Below are positions 27,327 through 37,259 of a stretch of 45,082 nt of DNA, in pieces. Numbering within the stretch: position 1 is the first letter of the stretch; each line of letters opens with the position of its first letter. The notes beneath the pieces are model-generated. The model was given only the letters and a program-made list of their open reading frames with translations, was not told the DNA's origin and ran no database searches. The position numbers and the translations under genes are program-made. The DNA comes from Comamonas sp. SCN 67-35 (GTDB taxonomy: Bacteria; Pseudomonadota; Gammaproteobacteria; Burkholderiales; Burkholderiaceae_C), in the NCBI GenBank assembly GCA_001725255.1, contig MEFV01000022.1:1-45082 (forward strand). The letters run 5' to 3'.

Positions 27327-28082
27327 ATGATGCGAACCGCCGTCCGGGCGGGGGCGCTGGCCGCCCTCAGCCTGCAAATTCTCTCGTTTGCGACGCCCGC
27401 CCTTGCTGGACCCGCGGATTACGTCTACACCCCCCTGGTGCAGGAGGGCGAGCGCGAGATCGACTTCAAGGCAGGAACCCAAAAAAACAAGGACGGGACA
27501 CGCGAAAGTGCCATGTCCATCGGACTGGGCTACGGTGTGACCCACTGGTGGTTCACCGAGTTCTATGGGAAATGGCACAAAACACCCGGTGAACAGTTCG
27601 GCTTCGATGCCTGGGAGTGGGAGAACAAGTTCCAGTTGACGGAGACCGGAAAATACCCGGTGGAGGTTGGTTTCCTGTTTGAAATCGAGCGCCCGAAAGA
27701 CCGTACCGAAGGGTACGAATACAAGTGGGGGCCGTTGCTGCAGACGGACCTCACCTCGAAAATCCAGGCCAATTTGAACGTCCTGGTCGAAAAGCACATC
27801 CGCACTGCAACGCCGAGCGAAGCGGAACTGGGCTACCAGTGGCAGCTCAAGTACCGCTGGCAACCCGCCTTCGAATATGGCTTGCAGGGCATCGGTGGCC
27901 TGGGCCCGGTATCCAACTGGAGCCCTCACGACGAGCAGACGCACAAGATCGGCCCAGCCATTTTCGGTCGTATCCGGGCAGGGCAGCAGGAATTCATCAA
28001 GTACAACGCGACCCTGTTGTTCGGCACCACAAGAGCTACGCCGAACACAACGCTGCGCGTTCAAGTCGAATACGAGTTTTAA
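27327..28082 (+). CDS. Predicted outer-membrane beta-barrel protein in the iron operon
   Basis: I do not recognise the family of this 251-residue protein. It has a signal peptide ending ATPALAG, alternating polar/hydrophobic strands rich in Trp and Tyr (THWWFTEFYGKW, FDAWEWENKFQL), and a terminal Phe (VQVEYEF), which is the outer-membrane assembly signal. There is no TonB box or plug, so a small channel or a structural barrel is likely. A GGAG site at 27318-27321 supports ATG 27327 (the next ATG, three bases on, is also possible). It follows the FTR1 gene by 35 bases and ends before a strong terminator. Confidence 0.75.
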   Translation: MMRTAVRAGALAALSLQILSFATPALAGPADYVYTPLVQEGEREIDFKAGTQKNKDGTRESAMSIGLGYGVTHWWFTEFYGKWHKTPGEQFGFDAWEWENKFQLTETGKYPVEVGFLFEIERPKDRTEGYEYKWGPLLQTDLTSKIQANLNVLVEKHIRTATPSEAELGYQWQLKYRWQPAFEYGLQGIGGLGPVSNWSPHDEQTHKIGPAIFGRIRAGQQEFIKYNATLLFGTTRATPNTTLRVQVEYEF

Positions 28083-28145
28083 AGCTCAGGGGGCGAGCGA
28101 ACAAGAACCTCCTGGTGGGACTTTCTCGCGCGCATCGCCACCAAC

Positions 28146-28175
28146 AAAAAGGCCAGCGGTCACGCTGGCCTTTTT
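28146..28175. terminator. Bidirectional intrinsic terminator
   Basis: AAAAA, then GGCCAGCG-GTCA-CGCTGGCC (28151-28170), then TTTTT. The symmetrical A and T tracts allow termination of both the rightward iron operon and the leftward nirS transcript. Confidence 0.88.
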
Positions 28176-28219
28176 GCTGACAAACACCCGGCATGCGCGG
28201 CACGCCGCAGTGGGCTCGA

Positions 28220-30037
<1,818 letters not shown>

Positions 30038-30096
30038 TCATTATCCGTGTGGTTTACCCTGATATGAAAAAAGCTGTACCAAAAAACTCCGCCTTT

Positions 30097-30112
30097 TGTC
30101 ACAATGGTGATA
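30097..30112. promoter_or_regulatory. Palindrome in the nirS/receptor intergenic region
   Basis: TGTCAC-AATG-GTGATA is an inverted repeat with one mismatch in six. The spacing resembles FNR-family sites, but the half-sites do not match TTGAT, so the protein is unknown. A perfect ACCCTAGGGT palindrome lies at 30135-30144 and CTTGGCCAAG at 30116-30125. No standard FNR/DNR or Fur box is visible in 29942-30189. Confidence 0.35.
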
Positions 30113-30189
30113 CCTCTTGGCCAAGCCATATGTCACCCTAGGGTTCACCCTTATTTTTTATTTTTTACTTTCGGCGACCAGGGATCTCC

Positions 30190-32448
30190 ATGCGACTGCG
30201 TTCCAGCCCCTCCCACCCGCACCGCCACACGATGGCGTTGTGCGGCCTGCTCGCCTGCGGCATGAGCGGCCACGCCGCAGCGCAGGGCAGCCCAGCCGCG
30301 ACGCTGCCGCAGATGGTTGTCAGCGGCTCCATGCAGGAGCAGCCGGTGGATGATCTGCCGCAGTCCATCGACGTCATCGACGCAGGCCAGATCGAGGAGC
30401 AACAAAGCCAGACGCTGCGCGATGCGCTGCAGGACCTGCCCAACACATCGGTACGCACAGCCCCGGCCCGCCTGGCCGTGGGGGCGGCCTCCTCGGCCTT
30501 CGCACGCGACGGCAATACCGGCATCAACATCCGCGGCATCGGCGGCAACCGCGTTCTGATGACCGTGGACGGCATCCGCATGCCGCGCAGCTACGTCTCG
30601 CGCTCGGCCATCTTCGATCGCGAATACCTCTCGCTTGAGCTGTTCAAGCGCGTGGAACTCCTGCGCGGGCCGGCCTCGGCCCTGTACAGCTCGGACGCGC
30701 TGGCAGGCGTGGTGAATTTCGTCACGTTCAACCCGCAGGATTTCCTTGGCGGCACCGAAGGCACTCCGGAGAAAACCGTAGGCGGGCGCATCTCGGCGCA
30801 ATACGCCAGCGAAGACGACGCGAAGACCGTTGCCGGCACGGTCGCGGGCAAGGCCAGCGACACGGCGCAATGGATGCTCACGGCCACTGCGCGCCGCGCG
30901 CACGCGCTCGAGACCATGGGCAGCAACAACGCGCCCAACGCCAACCGCACGACGGCCAACCCCGAAAGCGACGGCGATCAGGCGCTGCTGGCCAAGGTCG
31001 TCCTGACGCCGAATGGCACGCAGCGCCACATACTCAGCTTCGAGCACGTCAACCGCGATTCGGATGTCGAGCTGCTCTCGAGCCGCAGCCCCGCGCCCAC
31101 CAAGCCGGGCGACATTCTCAACGAGACCTCGCGCTACAACGCGCGGCGCCAGCGGCTCACCTGGGATGCGCGCTACGACATCGCCAGCGGCTGGGCCGAC
31201 CACGTGCGCAGCATCGTGGCGTTGCAGAAAAGCACATCGCGGCGCATCGGCACGAGCGACCTCAAAAGCGGCGTGCACCGGGTGCGCGACAACCGTTACG
31301 GCGAACGCATCTGGCAGTTGGGCCTGCAGGCCGAGAAGGTGCTGCGCGCGGGCGACTGGTCGCACCGCATCGTCTACGGCGGCGAATACACCCGCAACAC
31401 GATCGACAACCTCTACGACGGCCAGGCGCCGCTGCCGCCCGATGTCTTTCCGCTCAAGCGCTTTCCGGACACACGCGAGACCACGGGCGCGCTGTTCGTG
31501 CAGAACGAATCGATCTGGGGCAATTGGACGTTCACGCCCGGTCTGCGCATCGACCATTTCTCGATCGACGTGACCAGCCAGAACGGCTTCTACCCGCCAG
31601 CGGCGCTGCCGGGCAAGTCGCTGTCGCAATCCAAGGTGCTGCCCAAGCTTGGCGTGCTTTGGCGCGCCACGCCCGAGTGGAGCGTGTTCGGCCAGTACTC
31701 TGAAGGCTTTCGCGCGCCCGAGCCAGGGCAGCTCAACGATCATCTCGACTACGTCGTGCCCGGCGCGCACGTCGTCGTCCGACCCAATCCCAACTTGCAG
31801 CCCGAGAAGAGCCGCGGCTTCGAGCTCGGCGCGCGCGGGCGCTTCGATCGCCTGAAACTCGATTTCACCGCCTTCGTCAACGACTATTCGAACCTGATCG
31901 TCGATGCTGAATTCGTCGAACAGATCGGCATAGACCGCTACTTTCAGGCGGTGAACATCGGACGCGCGCGCATCCACGGCTTTGAATTCAAGGGCAGCTA
32001 CAACTGGGGCGTGGTGGCGGGCGGGCGCCTGTCGAGCACCTTCGCCTGGGGCACGGCGCGCGGGCGCAACCGCGAGACAGGCCGACCCCTCAATTCGGTG
32101 GACCCGGCGCAGTTCGCGCTCGGCCTGCGCCACGACAGCGCCGACTGGTCGCTCTGGGCCAAGCTGCGCCACCGCCAGGCCAAGAAGCCAGGCGACATCG
32201 ACAGCGCCACCATCTTCAACTCCAAACCCAACACCCAGTTTGCACCGCCATCATTCACCACCCTGGATCTTGGGGCGCAATGGCGCCTTGCCAAGGACAC
32301 GCGCCTGAACCTGGCGCTGTACAACCTCACGAACCGCAAGTACTGGCTGTGGCCGGACGTTTACGGGCAGGCCGCCGGTTCGTCCGTGCTCGACGCCTAC
32401 ACCCAGCCCGGGCGCAGCGTGCGTGTCTCGCTGGTGAAGGACTTCTGA
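30190..32448 (+). CDS. TonB-dependent haem/haemoglobin-type outer-membrane receptor
   Basis: This 752-residue receptor has an N-terminal signal ending SGHAAAQG, a plug domain (INIRGIGGNRVLMTVDGIRMPR, RVELLRGPASALYSSDALAGVVNF) and a 22-strand barrel ending in Phe (VSLVKDF). The FRAP motif (near residue 507) and NPNL motif (near 533) that mark haem/haemoglobin receptors are both present, with two His residues between them (NDHLDY and PGAH) that could bind haem. It is divergent from nirS with 248 bases between. No haem ABC importer genes are adjacent. Confidence 0.88.
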   Translation: MRLRSSPSHPHRHTMALCGLLACGMSGHAAAQGSPAATLPQMVVSGSMQEQPVDDLPQSIDVIDAGQIEEQQSQTLRDALQDLPNTSVRTAPARLAVGAASSAFARDGNTGINIRGIGGNRVLMTVDGIRMPRSYVSRSAIFDREYLSLELFKRVELLRGPASALYSSDALAGVVNFVTFNPQDFLGGTEGTPEKTVGGRISAQYASEDDAKTVAGTVAGKASDTAQWMLTATARRAHALETMGSNNAPNANRTTANPESDGDQALLAKVVLTPNGTQRHILSFEHVNRDSDVELLSSRSPAPTKPGDILNETSRYNARRQRLTWDARYDIASGWADHVRSIVALQKSTSRRIGTSDLKSGVHRVRDNRYGERIWQLGLQAEKVLRAGDWSHRIVYGGEYTRNTIDNLYDGQAPLPPDVFPLKRFPDTRETTGALFVQNESIWGNWTFTPGLRIDHFSIDVTSQNGFYPPAALPGKSLSQSKVLPKLGVLWRATPEWSVFGQYSEGFRAPEPGQLNDHLDYVVPGAHVVVRPNPNLQPEKSRGFELGARGRFDRLKLDFTAFVNDYSNLIVDAEFVEQIGIDRYFQAVNIGRARIHGFEFKGSYNWGVVAGGRLSSTFAWGTARGRNRETGRPLNSVDPAQFALGLRHDSADWSLWAKLRHRQAKKPGDIDSATIFNSKPNTQFAPPSFTTLDLGAQWRLAKDTRLNLALYNLTNRKYWLWPDVYGQAAGSSVLDAYTQPGRSVRVSLVKDF

Positions 32449-32484
32449 CCGGAGTCCTCCGCGCAAGCCGGTTGAAATTTCAAA

Positions 32485-32529
32485 TCAAATCAGGCCACAG
32501 CCCTTGATATACGGGCGCTTGCAGCTATG
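32485..32529. repeat. Dispersed intergenic repeat, copy 3
   Basis: A 45-nt element between the receptor and convergent rnhA. It begins TCAAATCAGG, has a GCCC/GGGC stem around TTGATATAC, and ends GCAGCTATG. It matches copy 2 in 29 of 45 ungapped positions and copy 1 on the opposite strand. Confidence 0.65.
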
Positions 32530-32542
32530 TTTCGTGAAGCAA

Positions 32543-33016
32543 TCAGGTAGGTGCCGACAACGCCAGAACCTGCTCCACGCCACGGTTGGCCAGCGCATCG
32601 GCATGTTCATTGCCGGGGTGGCCCGCATGCCCCTTCACCCAATGCCAGCGGATCACGTGTTCCGACTGGTGCGTCAGCGCATCGAGACGCTGCCAGAGCT
32701 CCACGTTCTTCACGGGCTGGCCTGACGCCGTGCGCCAGCCCTTCTTCTTCCAGCCGTGGATCCACTGGGTGATACCCTGGCGCACATACTGGCTGTCCAG
32801 ATAGACATCGACTTCACAGGGACGCCTGAGAGCCGACAACCCCTTGATCACCGCCAGCAGCTCCATCCTGTTGTTGGTTGTCAGGCGCTCGCCACCGCTC
32901 AATTCCTTTTCCGCCGTTCCATGGCGCAACAGCACACCCCAGCCTCCCGGCCCGGGGTTGCCCTTGCACGCGCCATCCGTGTACATCTCGACCACGTCCA
33001 CTCTTACTCCCTGCAT
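32543..33016 (-). CDS. rnhA: Ribonuclease HI
   Basis: The 157-residue enzyme has all four catalytic acids: Asp in [12 protein letters not shown], Glu in NNRMELLA, Asp in YLDSQYV and Asp in NEHADALAN, plus the His in KGHAGH. It cuts RNA in RNA-DNA hybrids. The start at 33016 gives [15 protein letters not shown]; a second ATG nine codons on is just before YTDG and is less likely. Its 5' end overlaps the methyltransferase stop by 13 bases on the same strand. Confidence 0.95.
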   Translation of the reverse strand: MQGVRVDVVEMYTDGACKGNPGPGGWGVLLRHGTAEKELSGGERLTTNNRMELLAVIKGLSALRRPCEVDVYLDSQYVRQGITQWIHGWKKKGWRTASGQPVKNVELWQRLDALTHQSEHVIRWHWVKGHAGHPGNEHADALANRGVEQVLALSAPT

Positions 33017-33807
33017 TCATCACGCAAAACAGGCGCGCCACCGGACTCACGCCGAGCCACGGGCACCGTCGCTCCCTTGGGCGGCCGCGCGCCGCGCCAG
33101 GCGGGCTCCAGCAGCCGCAGGCCCAGCACGCGCTTGACCGCCACCATCACGTAGCCCGCACCAAAAACCGGCCAGCCGCGTGGCCCCATGGCATCCATCC
33201 AACCCATGCGCTCGAGCCAGCCACCCCCACGGATCGCAGGGCGAAAGCAGCCGAAGCTCACCGTCTCCACTTCCAGGTCCAGCAGGCGCAGCCAGTCACG
33301 CAGGCGCCATGGCGAAAAGAATTCCTGCGCGTCGGGAATGAACAGGGGGCCGCTCGCGCCCAGACGCCTGAACCATTGCATGCGACTCTGGCGCAGCCCC
33401 CACAGGCTCCACGGGTTCACGCCACTGATGAGCACGCGCCCCTCGGGCACCAGCACCCGCGCCGCCTCGCGCAAGGCGGCGTGCGGACTCACGCTGAGCT
33501 CCAGCGTATGCGGCATGAGCACCAGATCGACGCTTGCCGCGGGAAAGGGGAGTTGCACCGCATCGGCCCACAAGGCCGGAGCCGGACCCCCTTCAGCCGC
33601 ACCGATCGCCGCGGCGTTCACCGCCAGCCAGCGATGCTGGATACGATTGGCACGCAAACCCTGCAGCCGCGGCAGACCCAATTGCAGGGCGTGGTAGCCA
33701 AAACAATCGGCCACCAGTTCATCGTAGCGCTCCTGTTCCCACGCCAGCAGGTAGCGGCCCGGCGGTGATTCCAGCCAGTCGTCGAAACCTATAATTTTGC
33801 TGCTCAT
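33004..33807 (-). CDS. Class I SAM-dependent methyltransferase
   Basis: The 267-residue protein starts [25 protein letters not shown]. It has a degenerate methyltransferase-11 fold: [22 protein letters not shown] (motif II/III region) and [21 protein letters not shown]. It lacks a clear glycine-rich motif I (sequence there is [16 protein letters not shown]), as in other members of this rnhA-linked family. Substrate unknown. Its ATG overlaps the gloB ATG on the opposite strand (33805-33808). Confidence 0.82.
   Translation of the reverse strand: MSSKIIGFDDWLESPPGRYLLAWEQERYDELVADCFGYHALQLGLPRLQGLRANRIQHRWLAVNAAAIGAAEGGPAPALWADAVQLPFPAASVDLVLMPHTLELSVSPHAALREAARVLVPEGRVLISGVNPWSLWGLRQSRMQWFRRLGASGPLFIPDAQEFFSPWRLRDWLRLLDLEVETVSFGCFRPAIRGGGWLERMGWMDAMGPRGWPVFGAGYVMVAVKRVLGLRLLEPAWRGARPPKGATVPVARRESGGAPVLRDECRE
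33790..33795 (+). promoter_or_regulatory. Consensus -10 box just ahead of gloB
   Basis: A perfect TATAAT ends 10 bases before the gloB ATG, inside the first codons of the divergent methyltransferase. If used, transcription would start about four bases before the ATG, making an almost leaderless message. The -35 region is poor. Confidence 0.4.
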
Positions 33808-34582
33808 GAAACTGCTGCCACTGCCCGCTTTCTCCGACAACTACATCTGGCTGGTGCACGATGGACATGAGGCCCTGGTCGTCGACCCGGGCGATGCCGC
33901 GCCGGTGCTCGAAGCGCTGCGCAGCATGCGATTGTCACTGCGCGCGATTCTAGTCACGCACCACCATGGCGACCACACGGGTGGCGTATCGGCCTTGCGC
34001 AGCGCAAGCTCGGCCGCCGTCTACGGCCCCGCGCGAGAAACCATCCCCCGGCCCTTTACCGCATTGAACGACGGCGATGAGGTGCAGGCACTGGGCCTGC
34101 GCCTTACGGTCATCGACGTGCCGGGCCACACCGCGGGGCACATCGCCTATTTCTGCGACAACCTCGACGGCGCACCGCACCTCTTCTGCGGAGACACCCT
34201 CTTCTGCGGCGGGTGCGGCCGCCTCTTCGAAGGGACACCGGCGCAGATGCACGCATCACTGGCGCGGCTGGCCGCGCTGCCACCGGCCACCCGCGTGTGC
34301 TGCGCCCATGAATACACACTTTCCAACCTCGCCTTCGCACGCGCCGTCGAGCCCCAAAACACCGAACTGGAACGTCATTTGCAACACTGCAGACAGCTGC
34401 GCGACGCGCAGATGCCGACATTGCCATCGACCATCGCCACCGAGCTGGCCATCAACCCGTTTCTGCGCACAGGCGCGGCATCCGTCGTCCACAGCGCCTG
34501 CGCGCACGACCCTGCAACCAACCCCAACGATCCCGCCGCCGTTTTCGCGACCCTTCGCCAATGGAAAAACGATTTTCGATGA
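33806..34582 (+). CDS. gloB: Hydroxyacylglutathione hydrolase (glyoxalase II)
   Basis: The 258-residue metallo-beta-lactamase-fold enzyme begins [17 protein letters not shown]. It has the binuclear metal motif THHHGDH, DVPGHTAGH, and CGDTLFCGGCGRLFEG, with the glutathione-binding C-terminal part. It hydrolyses S-lactoylglutathione in methylglyoxal detoxification. A TTG three codons upstream is rejected. The 3' end overlaps mltD by four bases (ATGA). Confidence 0.95.
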   Translation: MKLLPLPAFSDNYIWLVHDGHEALVVDPGDAAPVLEALRSMRLSLRAILVTHHHGDHTGGVSALRSASSAAVYGPARETIPRPFTALNDGDEVQALGLRLTVIDVPGHTAGHIAYFCDNLDGAPHLFCGDTLFCGGCGRLFEGTPAQMHASLARLAALPPATRVCCAHEYTLSNLAFARAVEPQNTELERHLQHCRQLRDAQMPTLPSTIATELAINPFLRTGAASVVHSACAHDPATNPNDPAAVFATLRQWKNDFR

Positions 34583-36138
34583 AATGGCTGCCTCTTGCGG
34601 CCCTGAGCTGCATGATCTTGCTGGCTGGCTGCGCCAACCTGCAAAATTCCCCCTCCGCCACGCAAGACAGCAGCACCGTCGCCGAACACGACTACCCCAC
34701 CGCCCCTTTGAAGAACATCACCGAAGGCAAGGCCACGCAGGCCAACGTGACCAGCGTGGCCGCTCCTTCCGACCTGTGGGAACGCATACGTCGTGGGTTC
34801 GCGATGCCAGACCTCAAGAACGAGCTGGTCGCGGACCGGGAGCAGTGGTATTCGGCCCGCGCCGATTACATCGAGCGCATGGCGGAGCGGTCAAGCAAAT
34901 ATCTCTTTCACATCGTCGAAGAGCTGGAGCGGCGCAACATGCCCACCGAGCTGGCGCTTCTGCCCTACATCGAAAGCGCCTTCAATCCGCTGGCCGTCTC
35001 CAGCGCGAAGGCCGCCGGCATGTGGCAATTCATGCCCGCGACAGGCACCACCTACGACTTGAAGCAAAACGCCTTTCGCGACGATCGCCGCGACGTACTT
35101 GCCTCGACCCGCGCGGCACTGGACTACCTGCAAAAGCTCCATGACATGTTCGACGACTGGGATCTCGCGCTGGCCGCCTACAACTGGGGGGAAGGCAGCG
35201 TGGCGCGCGCCATCGCACGCAACGAGAAGGCGGGCCTGGGCACCAGCTACAGCGACCTCACCATGCCGGCCGAGACGCGGATGTACGTGCCCAAGCTGCA
35301 GGCCGTCAAGAACATCATCGCCCACCCCGAGCAATACGGACTCACGCTGCCGAGCATCGGCAACCACCCCTACTTCGACACGGTGGACATCACACGCGAC
35401 ATCGATGTCACCGTCGTGGCGCGCATGGCAGGCATCAGTGAAGCGGACTTTCGCGCGCTCAACCCGTCGCTGCACCGCCCGGTCATCCTCGCCGCGGGCA
35501 TGCCCAAAATCCTGCTGCCCTGGGACAGCGCGCAAACCTTCCGGCGCAATTACCAGACCTACAACGAAGGACAGCTCGCCAGCTGGACGGTCTGGACGGT
35601 CCCCACCACGATGAGCGTGGCCTCGGCCGCGCAGCGCACGGGAACGAGCGAAGCGCAACTGCGCTCCATCAACGCCATTCCTCCCCGCATGATGATCAAG
35701 GCGGGATCGGCGCTGATGGTGGCACGCTCGGCCACCTCCGGCAAGGACGTGCCGGGCAGCATTGCCGACAACGGCCAGGTCGCCTTCACACCGGAAGTGG
35801 TCATCCACCGCAGCACCATACGCGCGGGCAGGCACGACAGCGTCGCGAGCATCGCCAGGCACTACAAGGTCAAGCCCGGCGACGTGGCAGACTGGAACGA
35901 CCTCAAAGCCACCAGCCACTTCAAGCCGGGCGAAGCCATCGTCCTCTACCTGCCTGTGCGCACCCAGGCCGCGCAACACCGCACGCGCAGCACCGCCCAC
36001 ACGGCAACGCACGGCACGGCCGCAAAGCCCCGGGCGGTTGCCCGCAAACCAGCGACGGTGACGAAACGCGCCACCGCCGCAGCGCCCTCCCCCAGACGCG
36101 CCCAGCCCGCATCCGCCCCCAAGCGCAAACCCCGCTGA
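34579..36138 (+). CDS. mltD: Membrane-bound lytic murein transglycosylase D, LysM-containing lipoprotein
   Basis: The 519-residue protein starts MKWLPLAALSCMILLAGC, a lipoprotein signal (lipobox LAGC). A Slt catalytic domain follows, with the active Glu in PYIESAFNPLAVSSAKAAGMWQF. Two LysM-like repeats (SWTVWTV..SVASAAQRTG and DSVASIARHYKVKPGD) precede a basic, Ala/Thr/Pro-rich tail of about 60 residues. It cleaves peptidoglycan glycan strands. A start at 34561 would add six residues within gloB; the ATGA overlap start is preferred. Confidence 0.92.
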   Translation: MKWLPLAALSCMILLAGCANLQNSPSATQDSSTVAEHDYPTAPLKNITEGKATQANVTSVAAPSDLWERIRRGFAMPDLKNELVADREQWYSARADYIERMAERSSKYLFHIVEELERRNMPTELALLPYIESAFNPLAVSSAKAAGMWQFMPATGTTYDLKQNAFRDDRRDVLASTRAALDYLQKLHDMFDDWDLALAAYNWGEGSVARAIARNEKAGLGTSYSDLTMPAETRMYVPKLQAVKNIIAHPEQYGLTLPSIGNHPYFDTVDITRDIDVTVVARMAGISEADFRALNPSLHRPVILAAGMPKILLPWDSAQTFRRNYQTYNEGQLASWTVWTVPTTMSVASAAQRTGTSEAQLRSINAIPPRMMIKAGSALMVARSATSGKDVPGSIADNGQVAFTPEVVIHRSTIRAGRHDSVASIARHYKVKPGDVADWNDLKATSHFKPGEAIVLYLPVRTQAAQHRTRSTAHTATHGTAAKPRAVARKPATVTKRATAAAPSPRRAQPASAPKRKPR

Positions 36139-36158
36139 ACACCGCTCGGACCCTCTTC

Positions 36159-36977
36159 ATGATCCCCATCGTCTTCTCGCACGCCAACAGCTTTCCAGCG
36201 GGGACCTACCGCATCCTGTTCAACGCCCTGCGCGAACGCGGTTTCGAAGTTCATGCCATCGAGCGCTACGGCCATGATCCGCGCTACCCGGTCACGAACA
36301 ACTGGATCCACCTCGTCGAGCAGCTCGCCGACCACGCCGCAGACTTGCAGCAGCGCACGGGCGAGCGCGCCTTCCTCGTGGGCCACTCTCTCGGCGGCTA
36401 CCTGAGCATCATGGCCGCGGCCAGGCGCCCCGAACTCGCGCGCGGCGTGCTGCTGCTGGATTCACCGCTGGTGGGCGGCTGGAAGGCGGGCGCCGTCGGC
36501 GTAGCCAAGCAAGTGCAGGTGATCGGGGCACTCACCCCCGGCCGCATCAGCCGCGCCCGCCGTGACTCATGGCCGAGCCGGCAGGAAGCGCTGGAGCACT
36601 TTCAGCGGAAAAAGGCGTTCATCCACTGGAAGCCGGAGGTGCTGCAGGACTACATTGCCAGTGGCCTGACGCAGGAGCAGGCGGGAGGCTGCACCCTGGC
36701 CTTTGACCGCAAGGTGGAAACGCAGATCTACAACACGCTGCCGCACAATCTCGCCCACCTGTTTCGCCGCCATCCGCTGCAATGCCCCGTCGCATTCATC
36801 GGCGGCAGGGCGTCGCACGAGGCGCACCAGGTCGGCATGGCCATGACCGAGCGCATCACCCAAGGCCGGATCATGATGCTCGACGGCAGCCACCTTTTCC
36901 CCATGGAGCAGCCCCTGGCCACCGCCGCCGCCATCGAAGCCGCGCTTCTGAACCTGCGCACACAGACACGCGCGTGA
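36159..36977 (+). CDS. Alpha/beta hydrolase
   Basis: The 272-residue protein has the fold's elements in order: oxyanion region HANSFPAGTYR, nucleophile elbow GHSLGG (Ser near residue 77), and a C-terminal His in DGSHLFPMEQP. Substrate unknown; esterase or haloperoxidase-like enzymes share this outline. It is 20 bases after mltD and probably ends that operon at the perfect palindrome downstream. Confidence 0.87.
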   Translation: MIPIVFSHANSFPAGTYRILFNALRERGFEVHAIERYGHDPRYPVTNNWIHLVEQLADHAADLQQRTGERAFLVGHSLGGYLSIMAAARRPELARGVLLLDSPLVGGWKAGAVGVAKQVQVIGALTPGRISRARRDSWPSRQEALEHFQRKKAFIHWKPEVLQDYIASGLTQEQAGGCTLAFDRKVETQIYNTLPHNLAHLFRRHPLQCPVAFIGGRASHEAHQVGMAMTERITQGRIMMLDGSHLFPMEQPLATAAAIEAALLNLRTQTRA

Positions 36978-36995
36978 TTCCGCGCCGCGCCAATG

Positions 36996-37027
36996 AGAAA
37001 GGCCTTCAGGATCCTGAAGGCCTTTCT
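36996..37027 (+). terminator. Perfect 32-bp palindromic terminator
   Basis: AGAAAGGCCTTCAG and CTGAAGGCCTTTCT flank a GATC centre, followed by GCAATTTTT. It ends the hydrolase transcript and lies ten bases before the tRNA fragment, so it may also serve the tRNA-strand side. Confidence 0.82.
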
Positions 37028-37037
37028 GCAATTTTTC

Positions 37038-37085
37038 TGGGGTGGCTGATGGGGCTCGAACCCACGACAACAGGAATCACAATCC
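37038..37085 (-). other. 3' fragment of tRNA-His (GTG): left attachment site of the element
   Basis: On the minus strand this reads from the anticodon loop (TTGTGAT, anticodon GTG) and stem, through the T arm (GTGGG-TTCGAGC-CCCAT), the acceptor strand CAGCCAC, discriminator C (typical of tRNA-His) and CCA. The 5' half (acceptor GTGGCTG, D arm) is absent beyond 37085, where the sequence becomes AT-rich. This is the direct-repeat remnant left when an integrase targets a tRNA 3' end; the intact tRNA should lie at the element's other end. Confidence 0.88.
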
Positions 37086-37259
37086 TTTCAAACTAGGATT
37101 TGCCAACATTGATTGGTGCCGATAGAATCCATATAAATCAATACATTACAACGATAATACTGGTTATAAAAACAGTTTAAATGTTGATTGATATTCCCTA
37201 AAATTGGGCAATTCTGGCTACATGGTGGCTACATGAACCACCAACCCGGAGCAATCAGC

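Noticed and set aside
37038..37085. Complete tRNA-His gene
   Set aside because: The acceptor 5' strand and D arm are missing beyond 37085, so only the 3' half is present.
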